DNA of 12,659 bases from an uncultured Sphingomonadaceae bacterium. GTDB lineage: Bacteria > Pseudomonadota > Alphaproteobacteria > Sphingomonadales > Sphingomonadaceae. Where the stretch lies: NCBI GenBank assembly GCA_946479505.1, contig CAMLGC010000071.1:1-12659 (forward strand), read 5' to 3'. A program made the translations under genes and the position numbers. Shown in pieces: positions 1 through 7,092 of this stretch. Every line of letters starts with the position of its first letter. Position 1 is the stretch's first letter. Below the pieces are notes generated by a model. That model saw nothing but the letters and a program-made list of their open reading frames with translations, did no database searches and had not been told where the DNA came from.

Positions 1-590
1 GCGCCCTCGACCACGCCGCACGCGATCGCGAGCACGTTCTTGACCGCGCCGCCGATCTCGGCGCCGACGACATCGGCCGAGGCATAGGGGCGGAAGGCGG
101 GGCTCGCGAGCCGATCGGCGAGCGCGGCGCGCAGCTCCGCGTCCTCGCAGGCGAGCGTGACCGCGGTGGGGAGGCCGGCGGCGACCTCATGCGCGAAGGT
201 GGGCCCCGAGAGAACAGCGACCGGCGCGTGCGGGTGGACCTGGCGCGCGACTTCGCCGACGAGGAGGCGGGTGCCCGCCTCGATTCCCTTGGCGCACAGG
301 ACGAGCGGGGTGGCGCCGACGGCGAGTTGCGAAAGGGTCGCGCGGACATGCTGCGCGGGGGTGACGACGAGCAGCGCCTCGCACCCCACCAGATCGTCGA
401 GCGCCGCGGTCGCGACGATCGCCGGCGATAGCGGCACGCCGGCGAGAAAGGCGCGATTCTCGCGGCTCGTGTTGATCGCCTCCACGACCTCTGACTCGCG
501 CGCCCAGAGCAGGACCTGGCGGTCGCCCTGCGCCGCCACCTGCGCGAGCGCGGTGCCCCAGGCGCCCGCGCCGAGAATGCCGATCTTCAT
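1..590 (-). CDS. gpsA: Glycerol-3-phosphate dehydrogenase [NAD(P)+], partial (3' end outside window)
   Basis: Reduces dihydroxyacetone phosphate to sn-glycerol 3-phosphate with NAD(P)H, supplying the backbone for phospholipids in the cytoplasm. About 196 residues are visible; the C-terminal part lies beyond the left edge. The N-terminus MKIGILGAGAWGTALAQ carries the dinucleotide-binding GxGxxG at residues 7-12. SGPTFAHEVAAGLPTAV is the family's SGP-(S/T)-F-A-x-E motif. GGAVKNVLAIACGVVEGA near the visible end contains the conserved lysine (about K183) of the active site. The ATG at 590-588 overlaps the tsaD stop in an ATGA, and a GGGAG lies 7 nt upstream inside tsaD, so the two are probably co-transcribed and translationally coupled. 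The tsaD-gpsA pair is common in alphaproteobacteria. Identification is secure; only the missing 3' end is unknown. Confidence 0.97.
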   Translation of the reverse strand, partial: MKIGILGAGAWGTALAQVAAQGDRQVLLWARESEVVEAINTSRENRAFLAGVPLSPAIVATAALDDLVGCEALLVVTPAQHVRATLSQLAVGATPLVLCAKGIEAGTRLLVGEVARQVHPHAPVAVLSGPTFAHEVAAGLPTAVTLACEDAELRAALADRLASPAFRPYASADVVGAEIGGAVKNVLAIACGVVEG

Positions 591-1618
591 GCCTTCACTC
601 CCGCGCCCCGCGCCTTCTGTGCATGCGGATCGAGCGGCCAGCGCGCGCGCGCGGGTGTGTCGAGCGGGTCGACCAGCCCGGCTGCAAAGCGCTCGACACC
701 CGCCCAGCCGATCATCGCCGCATTGTCGGTGCAGAGCCAGCCCGGCGGTGCGACGAAACGCAGCGCATGCTCGGCCGCGAGGGCTTGCAGCGCATCGCGA
801 ACCGCCTTGTTGGCCGCCACCCCGCCCGCGACGACCAGCGCGGTCGCCCCTTCAATTTCGTGGAGCGCCTTGCGCGTGCGGTCGATCAGGCAGTCGACGA
901 CGGCGGCCTGGAACGAGGCGGCGATATCCTCCGCCGACCAGCGGCGGGCATCGTGCGCGCGCGCGACCGCGCTCTTGAGCCCGGCGAAGGAGAAATGCGG
1001 TTCGGCCGCGCCCTTGAGCGGGCGCGGGAGCGGAATCGCGCGGGCGTCGCCTTCGGCCGCCGCGCGCTCGACGGCGGGGCCGCCCGGGAAGCCGAGGCCG
1101 AGGATCTTGGCGGTCTTGTCGAAGGCCTCGCCCGCGGCGTCATCGATCGTGGTCGCGAGCCGGCGATAGCGGCCGACTCCCTCGACGAAGAGCAACTGGC
1201 AATGCCCGCCCGAGACGAGCAGCAGCAGATAGGGGAAATCGAGGCTGGCTTCGGCGAGCCGCGGCGACAGCGCATGGCCTTCGAGGTGATTGACCGCGAC
1301 CAGCGGCTTTCCCGCCGCGTGCGCGAGCGCCTTGCCCGTGACGAGCCCCACCATCACCCCGCCGATCAGGCCAGGCCCCGCGGTCGCGGCGATCGCATCG
1401 ACATCGGCCAGCGCCACGCCGGCCTCCTCGAGCGCCTGCTCGACCAGCGGCGCGAGAATGTCGACATGCGCGCGGGCCGCGATTTCCGGAACGACGCCGC
1501 CATAGGGGCGATGCGCTGCTTCCTGGCCCGCGAGCTTGTGCGCCAGGATGGTGCGGTCGTCGCACACGAGCGCGGCCGCGGTTTCGTCGCACGAGGATTC
1601 GAGGCCGAGGACGAGCAT
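587..1618 (-). CDS. tsaD: tRNA N6-adenosine threonylcarbamoyltransferase TsaD
   Basis: Catalytic subunit that transfers the threonylcarbamoyl group to A37 of ANN-decoding tRNAs, acting with TsaB and TsaE (not in this window). At 343 residues it has the normal family length. It opens with MLVLGLESSCDETAAALV. Metal ligands are visible as H111 and H115 in NHLEGHALSPR and as D298 in CTDNAAMIGWAG. The ATP-binding glycine motifs LLLVSGGHCQL (about 132-142) and ALVVAGGVAANKAV (about 260-273) are intact, as is GFPGGPAVE near 176-184. The start is supported by AGGAG 6 nt upstream of the ATG. It is first in a two-gene operon with gpsA (4-nt overlap) and diverges from hemC. Nothing suggests decay. Confidence 0.98.
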   Translation of the reverse strand: MLVLGLESSCDETAAALVCDDRTILAHKLAGQEAAHRPYGGVVPEIAARAHVDILAPLVEQALEEAGVALADVDAIAATAGPGLIGGVMVGLVTGKALAHAAGKPLVAVNHLEGHALSPRLAEASLDFPYLLLLVSGGHCQLLFVEGVGRYRRLATTIDDAAGEAFDKTAKILGLGFPGGPAVERAAAEGDARAIPLPRPLKGAAEPHFSFAGLKSAVARAHDARRWSAEDIAASFQAAVVDCLIDRTRKALHEIEGATALVVAGGVAANKAVRDALQALAAEHALRFVAPPGWLCTDNAAMIGWAGVERFAAGLVDPLDTPARARWPLDPHAQKARGAGVKA

Positions 1619-1636
1619 CGATTGCTCCTAGCGGGT

Positions 1637-1691
1637 CGCCCCCGGCTTGTCGAAGGGGCGCGTCTTCGTCATGCCGGGCTTGTTCCGGCAT
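1637..1691. repeat. Two hairpin repeats in the tsaD/hemC divergent intergenic region
   Basis: Two perfect inverted repeats sit side by side. CGCCCC (1637-1642) pairs with GGGGCG (1655-1660) around a loop that contains GGCTTGTCGAA. ATGCCGG (1671-1677) pairs with CCGGCAT (1685-1691) around GCTTGTT. Both look like dispersed intergenic palindromes that I recall from sphingomonad genomes (variants of CTTGTCGAAGGGG and of CATGCCGGGCTTG...CCGGCAT); this is memory, not a search. They fill much of the 105 bp that must hold both divergent promoters. No convincing -10/-35 pair was found here for either gene. Confidence 0.55.
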
Positions 1692-1723
1692 CCGACATTG
1701 GGGCAAAGCCTTGGCGCCTCTTC

Positions 1724-2647
1724 ATGGAGAATGCGTTGACCCCGTTTCGCATCGGCACCCGCGGCTCGCCGCTTGCGCTCACCCAGGCGGATATGGTGCG
1801 CGACGCGCTCGTGGCGGCGCATGGCTGGGCCGAGGACGCGGTCGAGATCGTGCCGGTCAAGACCACCGGCGACCGCGTGCAGGATCGCGCGCTCGCCGAG
1901 ATCGGCGGCAAGGCGCTGTGGACCAAGGAACTCGATCGCGCGCTGCTCGATCGCGAGATCGATTGCGCTGTCCATTCGATGAAGGATGTCGAGACGATTC
2001 GGCCAGTGACGATCGCGATCGCCGCGATGCTGCCGCGCGCCGACGTGCGCGACCGGCTGATCGGGGCCGACAGCGTCGATGCACTTCCCGAGGGCGCGAC
2101 CGTGGGGACGAGCTCGCCACGTCGCGCCGCGCAACTTCTCCATCTGCGCCCCGACCTGAAGATCACGCTCTTTCGCGGCAATGTCGATACGCGGCTGGCA
2201 AAGCTCGCGACGGGCGAGGCGGATGCGACCCTGCTCGCCGCGGCCGGGCTCGATCGGCTCGGCCGCGACAATGTCGGGACGCCCGTGCCGACCAACGTAA
2301 TGCTGCCGGCACCGGCGCAGGGGGCGATCGGGATCGAGGTGTGCGCCGGCGACGCGGCCGCGCGGGCGCTGGTCGGCGCGATCGATCACGGCGCAACGAG
2401 CACCTGCGTCCTGGCCGAGCGCGCGCTGCTTGCGGCGCTTCAGGCGGACTGCCATTCGCCCGTGGGGGCGCTCGCGACCTTGGGCGAGCGCTTGCGGATC
2501 GACGCGGCCCTGTTTTCGGAAGACGGCGCCGAAACCGTGCTCGGCAGCATCGAAGGCGCGCCCGATGATGCGACCATCGGCGCCCGGCTCGCGCGCGACC
2601 TGCTGACCCGCGCGCCGCCCTCGATCTGCGCGCTGTTCGCCGGATGA
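1724..2647 (+). CDS. hemC: Porphobilinogen deaminase (hydroxymethylbilane synthase)
   Basis: Polymerises four porphobilinogens into hydroxymethylbilane in tetrapyrrole synthesis, in the cytoplasm. The 307-residue product matches the family. FRIGTRGSPLALTQADMV is the N-terminal signature, HSMKDVE carries the catalytic aspartate (D88), GTSSPRRAAQ and RGNVDTRLAKL supply the substrate-binding arginines, and C243 in LQADCHSPVGAL is the cysteine that holds the dipyrromethane cofactor. Start choice is uncertain. The ATG at 1724 has no clear Shine-Dalgarno, whereas an in-frame TTG at 1736 (giving MTPFRIGTRGS) has GGAG 6 nt upstream. The gene overlaps hemD by ATGA, so the two are coupled. The frame stays open far upstream, but that stretch is antisense to tsaD and not coding. 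Confidence 0.97.
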   Translation: MENALTPFRIGTRGSPLALTQADMVRDALVAAHGWAEDAVEIVPVKTTGDRVQDRALAEIGGKALWTKELDRALLDREIDCAVHSMKDVETIRPVTIAIAAMLPRADVRDRLIGADSVDALPEGATVGTSSPRRAAQLLHLRPDLKITLFRGNVDTRLAKLATGEADATLLAAAGLDRLGRDNVGTPVPTNVMLPAPAQGAIGIEVCAGDAAARALVGAIDHGATSTCVLAERALLAALQADCHSPVGALATLGERLRIDAALFSEDGAETVLGSIEGAPDDATIGARLARDLLTRAPPSICALFAG

Positions 2648-3312
2648 GCCGCGCGCTCGCGGTGTTGCGCCCCGAGCCGGGCAACACCCGCACTGCCGCG
2701 GCGGCCGAAGCGTTGGGATTGAACGTGATCCGGATACCGTTGTTCGAGGTGCGCGCGGTGGCGTGGCCGCCGCCCGACGCGTCCCGGTTCGACGCGCTGG
2801 TGCTGACCAGCGCCAATGCGGTGCGGCTCGGCGGGCCCGGACTGACGGCCCTTCGCGCGCTGCCGGTTTATGCCGTCGGCGCGGCAACGGCCGAAGCCGC
2901 ACGTGCCGCCCATTTCACGCTGATGGACGTGGGCACCACCGACGGCGAGGAGCTGGCAGCTCGCGCGACCGAGCGGGGCGTCCGCCGCGCGCTCCACATC
3001 GGCGGGCGCGAGCGGCGGCTTCAGGCGCGAGGCCCGATCATCGAAGCGATCACCGTCTATGCGAGCGAGCCGCTTGCCATCGCGGCACACGAGCTCGCGC
3101 GGATCGAGGGCGGCGTCGCGCTGCTCCATTCGCCCAATGCCGCACGCCGGCTCGATACCCTCGCTGTCGGACTCGACCGACAGACGGTTCGCATCGCGGC
3201 GCTTAGTCAGGCGACCGCTGCAGCCGCCGGAACGGGTTGGGCAAGCGTCGATGCGGCGGCCGCGCCCGACGACGATGCGCTCCTCGCGCTTGCGCGCCGC
3301 CTCGCCGATTGA
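2644..3312 (+). CDS. hemD: Uroporphyrinogen-III synthase
   Basis: Closes hydroxymethylbilane with inversion of ring D to give uroporphyrinogen III, the step after HemC. This is a poorly conserved family, and the call rests on motifs plus position. MSRALAVLRPEPGNTRTA is a typical N-terminus with the RPxxGN signature. LVLTSANAVR (about 53-62), VYAVGAATAEAAR, LHIGGRERR, LLHSPNAARRL and AALSQATAAAA are the usual conserved blocks of the two alpha/beta lobes. At 222 residues it has normal length. Its ATG lies inside the hemC stop (ATGA) with no separate Shine-Dalgarno, so translation probably depends on hemC. Confidence 0.93.
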   Translation: MSRALAVLRPEPGNTRTAAAAEALGLNVIRIPLFEVRAVAWPPPDASRFDALVLTSANAVRLGGPGLTALRALPVYAVGAATAEAARAAHFTLMDVGTTDGEELAARATERGVRRALHIGGRERRLQARGPIIEAITVYASEPLAIAAHELARIEGGVALLHSPNAARRLDTLAVGLDRQTVRIAALSQATAAAAGTGWASVDAAAAPDDDALLALARRLAD

Positions 3313-3344
3313 CCGGGCGCGACGCCACGGGGATAAGGCACGCT

Positions 3345-4289
3345 ATGAGCCGCGACTATGTCTCCCTCGACGAAAAACCCGAGCGCCGGATAAGGCTGCG
3401 AATGCTCGCGCTGGTCGGCGTCGCCGCGTTCCTCGTGGGCGCGATCGCGATCGGCTATGCGATCAAGAATTTCGGACACTGGTTCGAGGGCGAGCCCACC
3501 GTTTCGATCCACCCGCAACCCACGCCCGCTGCACCCTTGGGCGCCGATAGTGCGCAGCCCCCGCCCGTTTCGCCGACCAGCACCGACATCGACTCGCTCA
3601 ATGCCCGCGAGGCGGCCCTCGCCGCCCGGCTGGCGGACCTCGAGGCGCGCGCGGCGACGATCGACACCAAGGCCGAGCAGGCGAGCGGCAACGCCACGCG
3701 CGCCGAAGGGCTGCTTGTCGCCTTCGCCGCCCGGCGCGCGCTCGATCGCGGGCTCGGACTCGGCTATATCGAGGGTCAGCTTCGCCAACGTTTCGGCGCC
3801 ACCCAGCCGCGCGCGGTGGCGATGACCATCCAGGCCTCGCGCAATCCGGTGACGAGCGAAGACCTGCGGCTCGGTCTGTCGTCGATCGGCGCCGAGCTGG
3901 TCAGCGGCGGCAGCAGCAAGGGCTGGCTCGACAGCATCCGGCGCGAGCTTTCGAACCTGATCGTGATCCACAAGGAAGGGTCGCTCTCGTCACGTCCGTC
4001 GGACCGGCTGTCGCGCGCGCGCCACTTGCTCGAGGGCGGGCAGGTCGAGGCCGCGCTCGCCGAGGTCCGCCGGCTTCCCGGCGCCCCGCGCGCGGACCGC
4101 TGGATTGCCGCTGCGCAGCGCTATGTCGACGCACGGCGCGCGCTCGACGTGATCGAAACCGCCGCAATCCTCGGACAGGGCGGCCCGGCCATCGCCAGCA
4201 CCGCTGGCGCCGCGCCCCGGCAGCGGGCCTCGACTCCGCCCGCCTACCAGGTCGTCGGACCCGACGCGTCCGGCAAGACCGGGCAATAG
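3345..4289 (+). CDS. Mic60/mitofilin-like inner-membrane protein (COG4223-type)
   Basis: A 314-residue protein with one N-terminal membrane helix (about 19-40, LRMLALVGVAAFLVGAIAIG) after a basic cytoplasmic segment. A Pro/Ala-rich linker (51-80) follows, then a heptad-like coiled coil (about 83-130, e.g. NAREAALAARLADLEARAA), a central helical region and a C-terminal block at about 194-275. The C-terminal block includes WLDSIRRELSNLIVI, RLSRARHLLEGGQVEAALAEV, RRLPGAPRADRWIAAAQRY and DARRALDVI. This layout and the LPG-x-PR...W signature match the mitofilin domain of alphaproteobacterial Mic60, whose genes are known to sit next to hemC/hemD. Mic60 tethers and bends membranes. The protein is shorter than most Mic60 relatives. 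It starts 32 bp after hemD, with AAGG 6 nt before the ATG. The alternative label is a HemX-like haem-operon membrane protein. Family membership is inferred by eye. Confidence 0.75.
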   Translation: MSRDYVSLDEKPERRIRLRMLALVGVAAFLVGAIAIGYAIKNFGHWFEGEPTVSIHPQPTPAAPLGADSAQPPPVSPTSTDIDSLNAREAALAARLADLEARAATIDTKAEQASGNATRAEGLLVAFAARRALDRGLGLGYIEGQLRQRFGATQPRAVAMTIQASRNPVTSEDLRLGLSSIGAELVSGGSSKGWLDSIRRELSNLIVIHKEGSLSSRPSDRLSRARHLLEGGQVEAALAEVRRLPGAPRADRWIAAAQRYVDARRALDVIETAAILGQGGPAIASTAGAAPRQRASTPPAYQVVGPDASGKTGQ

Positions 4290-4296
4290 CCCCTCG

Positions 4297-4314
4297 GCGC
4301 GCCGTCGTGCGCGC
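4297..4314. terminator. Possible bidirectional terminator hairpin between convergent genes
   Basis: GCGCGC at 4297-4302 can pair with GCGCGC at 4309-4314 around CGTCGT. It lies in the 24-bp gap between two convergent stop codons. There is no T-tract on either side, so its role as an intrinsic terminator is only suggested by its position. Confidence 0.3.
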
Positions 4315-5081
4315 TATACGCGTCGCGCCGCCCAGCCCGCGAACCAGCCGAGCAGCACCGCCAGCCCGACGGCGGTGAGACCGTAGGTTATCGACGAATG
4401 CTCGGCCGCGCTCGCGACGAAGCGTTCGAAACCCGATTTGCGGATGTCGATGTCGCGCACCGCCGCCGCCAGCACGCGGCCGTCCCGGATCAGGAAAGTC
4501 TCGGCGGTGAAGCGGCCGACCGGCACCCGCGCGGGGATGGTGATGCGCGCACGATAGAGCACGCCGTCGGTGATCTCGACCGCGCCCGGCGCCTCGACAT
4601 AGAGGCCAGCGCGGCGGCGCAGGTCGACCAGCCCTTCAGCGAAGCGGTTCTGCTCGTCGATCGGCGCGGTCGAGGCGGGCGAGAGCTGGAGGCTGTCGAG
4701 CCCGAGTTCGTAGATCGCCCGCGTGCGTGCATCGACGAGCGTGTCGACGGGCTTGGATGAGGCAATGGCGTAAAAGGACGGCGCCGAGCGGAAGCGCATG
4801 CTCGCCGCGTTCACCCAGATGCCCGCGATCTTCTGTTTCTCTCGGGCGAGGATCGATTCGGTCGGGCCCTTGACGACCACGACCACCTCGGCCGGATCGC
4901 CCTGCTCCTCGGGCACGCGGCCGCCCGGATAGAGGATCGCCCCGAACAAGAGCAGCTCGGCGCCCGTGAAGCTGTACGCGATCTCGATGTCGCGTTGCGA
5001 CACGTCGGGCACGAGCGTCGGCTTGGCCGCGCCGATCAGGAGCGGCGCGACGAGCGCCAGGCTTCCGGCGAAGCGCCTCAC
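4314..5081 (-). CDS. TIGR02186 / Alph_Pro_TM family transmembrane protein
   Basis: A 255-residue protein of unknown function. It has a signal peptide (about 1-19, RRFAGSLALVAPLLIGAA), a periplasmic domain beginning PTLVPDVSQRDIEIAYSFTG, and one C-terminal membrane helix (about 231-250, ITYGLTAVGLAVLLGWFAGW) ending in a short basic tail. SQRDIEI-x-YSFTGAELLLFGAI, VVVVVKGP and GIWVNAASMRF are the conserved blocks I associate with the alphaproteobacterial Alph_Pro_TM family, which is typically encoded beside TauE/SafE permeases, as it is here. I choose the GTG at 5081-5079. It overlaps the permease stop in a GTGA and directly precedes the signal peptide, whereas the frame farther upstream is antisense/shadow sequence. 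A role as periplasmic partner of the permease is inference. Confidence 0.85.
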   Translation of the reverse strand: MRRFAGSLALVAPLLIGAAKPTLVPDVSQRDIEIAYSFTGAELLLFGAILYPGGRVPEEQGDPAEVVVVVKGPTESILAREKQKIAGIWVNAASMRFRSAPSFYAIASSKPVDTLVDARTRAIYELGLDSLQLSPASTAPIDEQNRFAEGLVDLRRRAGLYVEAPGAVEITDGVLYRARITIPARVPVGRFTAETFLIRDGRVLAAAVRDIDIRKSGFERFVASAAEHSSITYGLTAVGLAVLLGWFAGWAARRV

Positions 5082-5992
5082 GACAGCTCGACCGAATAGA
5101 TTTCGGGCGGTCTCCAGCCGAGCCCCACCGCCATGCGGAAGGCGACCGCGAGCACGATCAGCGCGAGCAGGAGGCGCAGATATTCGGGCTTGATCCTGGT
5201 TGCGAAGCGCGCGCCGACCTGCGCGCCCGTCACCGAGCCGACGAGCAGCAGCGCCGCCAGGACGATATCGACCGCCTTGGTGCCCGTGGCGTGGACCATC
5301 GTGGCAATGGCAGTGACGAACAGGGTCTGAAAGAGCGACGTGCCCACGACGACGCCGGTGCTCATGCCGAGCAGATAGAGCATCGCGGGCACCATGATGA
5401 ACCCCCCGCCGATGCCGAGCAGGATCGTCAGGATGCCGGTGAAGAATCCGAGCAGCAGCGGCGCGAGCGGCGAGATGTAGAGCCCCGACGCGTAAAAGCG
5501 CGTGCGGAAGGGAAGGGCTGCGATCATCGGGTGGTGCCGGCGCTTGCGCGGGCGCGGCGCGGTTGCGCCCCGCGCGATTCCGATCGTCTGGAGCGACTCG
5601 CGCGCCATCAGCCCGCCGATCCCGCCCAGCAGCAGCACGTAGATGAGCGCGATCACCGTATCGATCTGGCCCGTCGCCTGGAGGAGCTGGAACAGGTAGC
5701 CGCCGGCGACCGTGCCGAAAATGCCGCCGGTGACGAGCACCGCGCCCATCTTGAAGTCGACTCCCTTGCGCCCGACATGCGCGAGCACGCCCGAGACGCT
5801 GGCGCCGGTCACCTGGCTCGCCGAAGAGGCGGCGGCGACGGTCGGCGGAATGCCGTAAACGATGAGCAGCGGCGTCGTCAGGAACCCGCCGCCGACCCCG
5901 AACATCCCCGAGAGGATGCCCACGCCGCCACCCAGGAGAACGATGACGAGCGCGTTCACCGAGAGATTGGCGATAGGCAGGTACACGTCCAT
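5078..5992 (-). CDS. TauE/SafE family sulfite/anion exporter-like permease
   Basis: Inner-membrane permease of 304 residues with about eight hydrophobic helices in two homologous halves. Each half carries the family glycine motif: GILSGMFGVGGGFLTTPLL (about 25-43) and LTILLGIGGGFIMVPAMLY in the second half. A basic cytoplasmic linker (ATAPRPRKRRHHP) separates the halves. TauE/SafE members move sulfite, sulfoacetate or related organic anions, but the substrate cannot be read from the sequence. The ATG at 5992-5990 gives a natural first helix (ANLSVNALVIVLLGGGVG); the ribosome site is weak. It overlaps the downstream TIGR02186 gene by 4 nt and lies 56 bp after the barrel gene stop, so it may belong to a longer operon with the glycosyltransferase. 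Confidence 0.9.
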   Translation of the reverse strand: MDVYLPIANLSVNALVIVLLGGGVGILSGMFGVGGGFLTTPLLIVYGIPPTVAAASSASQVTGASVSGVLAHVGRKGVDFKMGAVLVTGGIFGTVAGGYLFQLLQATGQIDTVIALIYVLLLGGIGGLMARESLQTIGIARGATAPRPRKRRHHPMIAALPFRTRFYASGLYISPLAPLLLGFFTGILTILLGIGGGFIMVPAMLYLLGMSTGVVVGTSLFQTLFVTAIATMVHATGTKAVDIVLAALLLVGSVTGAQVGARFATRIKPEYLRLLLALIVLAVAFRMAVGLGWRPPEIYSVELS

Positions 5993-6011
5993 TCTCTCGG
6001 CCTATCGCGTT

Positions 6012-6036
6012 CGCGGGCGACGCGAAAGCGCCCGCG
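6012..6036 (-). terminator. GC-rich hairpin between the barrel gene and tauE
   Basis: CGCGGGCG (6012-6019) and CGCCCGCG (6029-6036) form a perfect 8-bp stem with a 9-nt loop. It lies in the 56-bp gap after the barrel-protein stop and before the permease ATG. No U-tract follows on the minus strand, so it may attenuate or protect mRNA rather than end it. Confidence 0.4.
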
Positions 6037-6048
6037 GACAACCGCCGC

Positions 6049-7092
6049 TCAGAAATCCGTTCCGAACGTGAGGACGAACCCCGAACCGGGTCGTGCGTCG
6101 CCCGCGATGCGCGCGCGCCAGTCGAGCGCGAGCCGGGCATGGACGCGTCGCGCGAGCGGCAGGTCCAGTGAGAGCGAAGGCCCCGTATCGAGCCGCGCCG
6201 CGCCGCGCTGCGCCGCGCCCCACGCACCTGCGCCGAGCACGACATGCGCGCCGCCGATGTCGAACAGCTCGTGCCCGACACGCGCTGCCCCGTCGGCGAA
6301 GGCGTCGATCCCATCGCGCGCGATCGCGCCTGCCTGTCCATATGCCTCAAGCGTCAGCCCGGGCGCCACCGACATCGGACCAAAACCCCCGATCACGCCG
6401 AGCGTCGGCCCACCCCGCCCACCGTCGAGCGACAGGCGCTGCTCGGCAATCATGCGGACGGGCAGCCGGGTGGGCTGCCATTCGACGCCGATCGCGACCT
6501 CGCGCCCGTCGCCCGAGAGCGGCGTCGACACACGTCCTGCGATCGCGACCCGATGTGTACGATCGATCGTGTAGGCCAGTCGCAGCCCGGCCTGGCTGCC
6601 GCCGAGCTGGCTCCCGCCGAACGCAGCGCCCGGGTTGCTCCCCGCGCGCACGACGAGCCAGCCGCTCCCCGACCATCGTGAGCCGTCAGATGCGCGCGGC
6701 GCCAGCGGCAGACTTGGCGCGGGGGGTGCAGTATGCGCGAACGACGCCGGCTCGGCATCGGCGGAACGGGTCGAGCCAGGTGTTGCGAGTGCGGTCCGGC
6801 GGCGACCGCCAGCACGATAGGGCTCGGCCGTGAGCGGAGGTCTCATCGTCATCGCCGTCGGCCCAGTACCCCAGCGCTCTGCGGAGGTATGCGGTGCTGC
6901 CCTCGCGTTCCCAGCCGATTCAGGCGCAATGGCAGCATTCTGTGCCGTCACGCGGGCGGCAGCGCGGGGCAGAACCGCATCGATGACATCGGCCGGCGTC
7001 TCGATCGCCGGCCACAGCATAGCCATGCGCAATACGGTCCAGCCGCCAAGAACGATCGCCAGAAAACGGATCGGCCGGCCGTTCGCACTCAC
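6049..7092 (-). CDS. Membrane-anchored putative outer-membrane beta-barrel protein, partner of NfrB-like glycosyltransferase
   Basis: A 347-residue protein that I do not recognise with certainty. Residues about 8-29 form one hydrophobic helix after a short basic N-terminus (anchor or uncleaved signal; no AxA site is obvious). Residues 30-140 are a low-complexity Ala/Pro/Thr-rich linker. From about 141 (WSGSGWLVVRAGS) to the end, alternating amphipathic strands and glycine turns suggest a barrel: GLRLAYTIDRTHRVAIAGRV, EVAIGVEWQPTRLPVRMIAE, LTLEAYGQAGAI and SLSLDLPLARRVHARLALDW. The protein ends in LTFGTDF, and a terminal phenylalanine is the usual Bam recognition feature. The GTG start at 7092-7090 overlaps the glycosyltransferase stop (GTGA), implying linked function. 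The C-terminal part resembles the barrel portion of NfrA/BcsS-type exopolysaccharide export proteins, from memory. Export of the glycan made by the neighbour is inference. Confidence 0.7.
   Translation of the reverse strand: MSANGRPIRFLAIVLGGWTVLRMAMLWPAIETPADVIDAVLPRAAARVTAQNAAIAPESAGNARAAPHTSAERWGTGPTAMTMRPPLTAEPYRAGGRRRTALATPGSTRSADAEPASFAHTAPPAPSLPLAPRASDGSRWSGSGWLVVRAGSNPGAAFGGSQLGGSQAGLRLAYTIDRTHRVAIAGRVSTPLSGDGREVAIGVEWQPTRLPVRMIAEQRLSLDGGRGGPTLGVIGGFGPMSVAPGLTLEAYGQAGAIARDGIDAFADGAARVGHELFDIGGAHVVLGAGAWGAAQRGAARLDTGPSLSLDLPLARRVHARLALDWRARIAGDARPGSGFVLTFGTDF

Noticed and set aside
623..1723. Long open frame continuous with hemC upstream, about 367 codons
   Set aside because: It is antisense to tsaD, an intact conserved gene, and the translated sequence has no family features. 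Open antisense frames are expected at 70% GC.
5082..6350. N-terminal extension of the TIGR02186 frame (to 678 residues)
   Set aside because: It runs out of frame through the TauE gene and into the barrel gene, with Arg-rich low-information sequence. The signal peptide begins at the GTG at 5081.
5291..6833. Long plus-strand frames across the TauE and barrel genes
   Set aside because: They are charged, Arg-rich translations antisense to genes with clear membrane and barrel features and no ribosome sites; treated as shadows.
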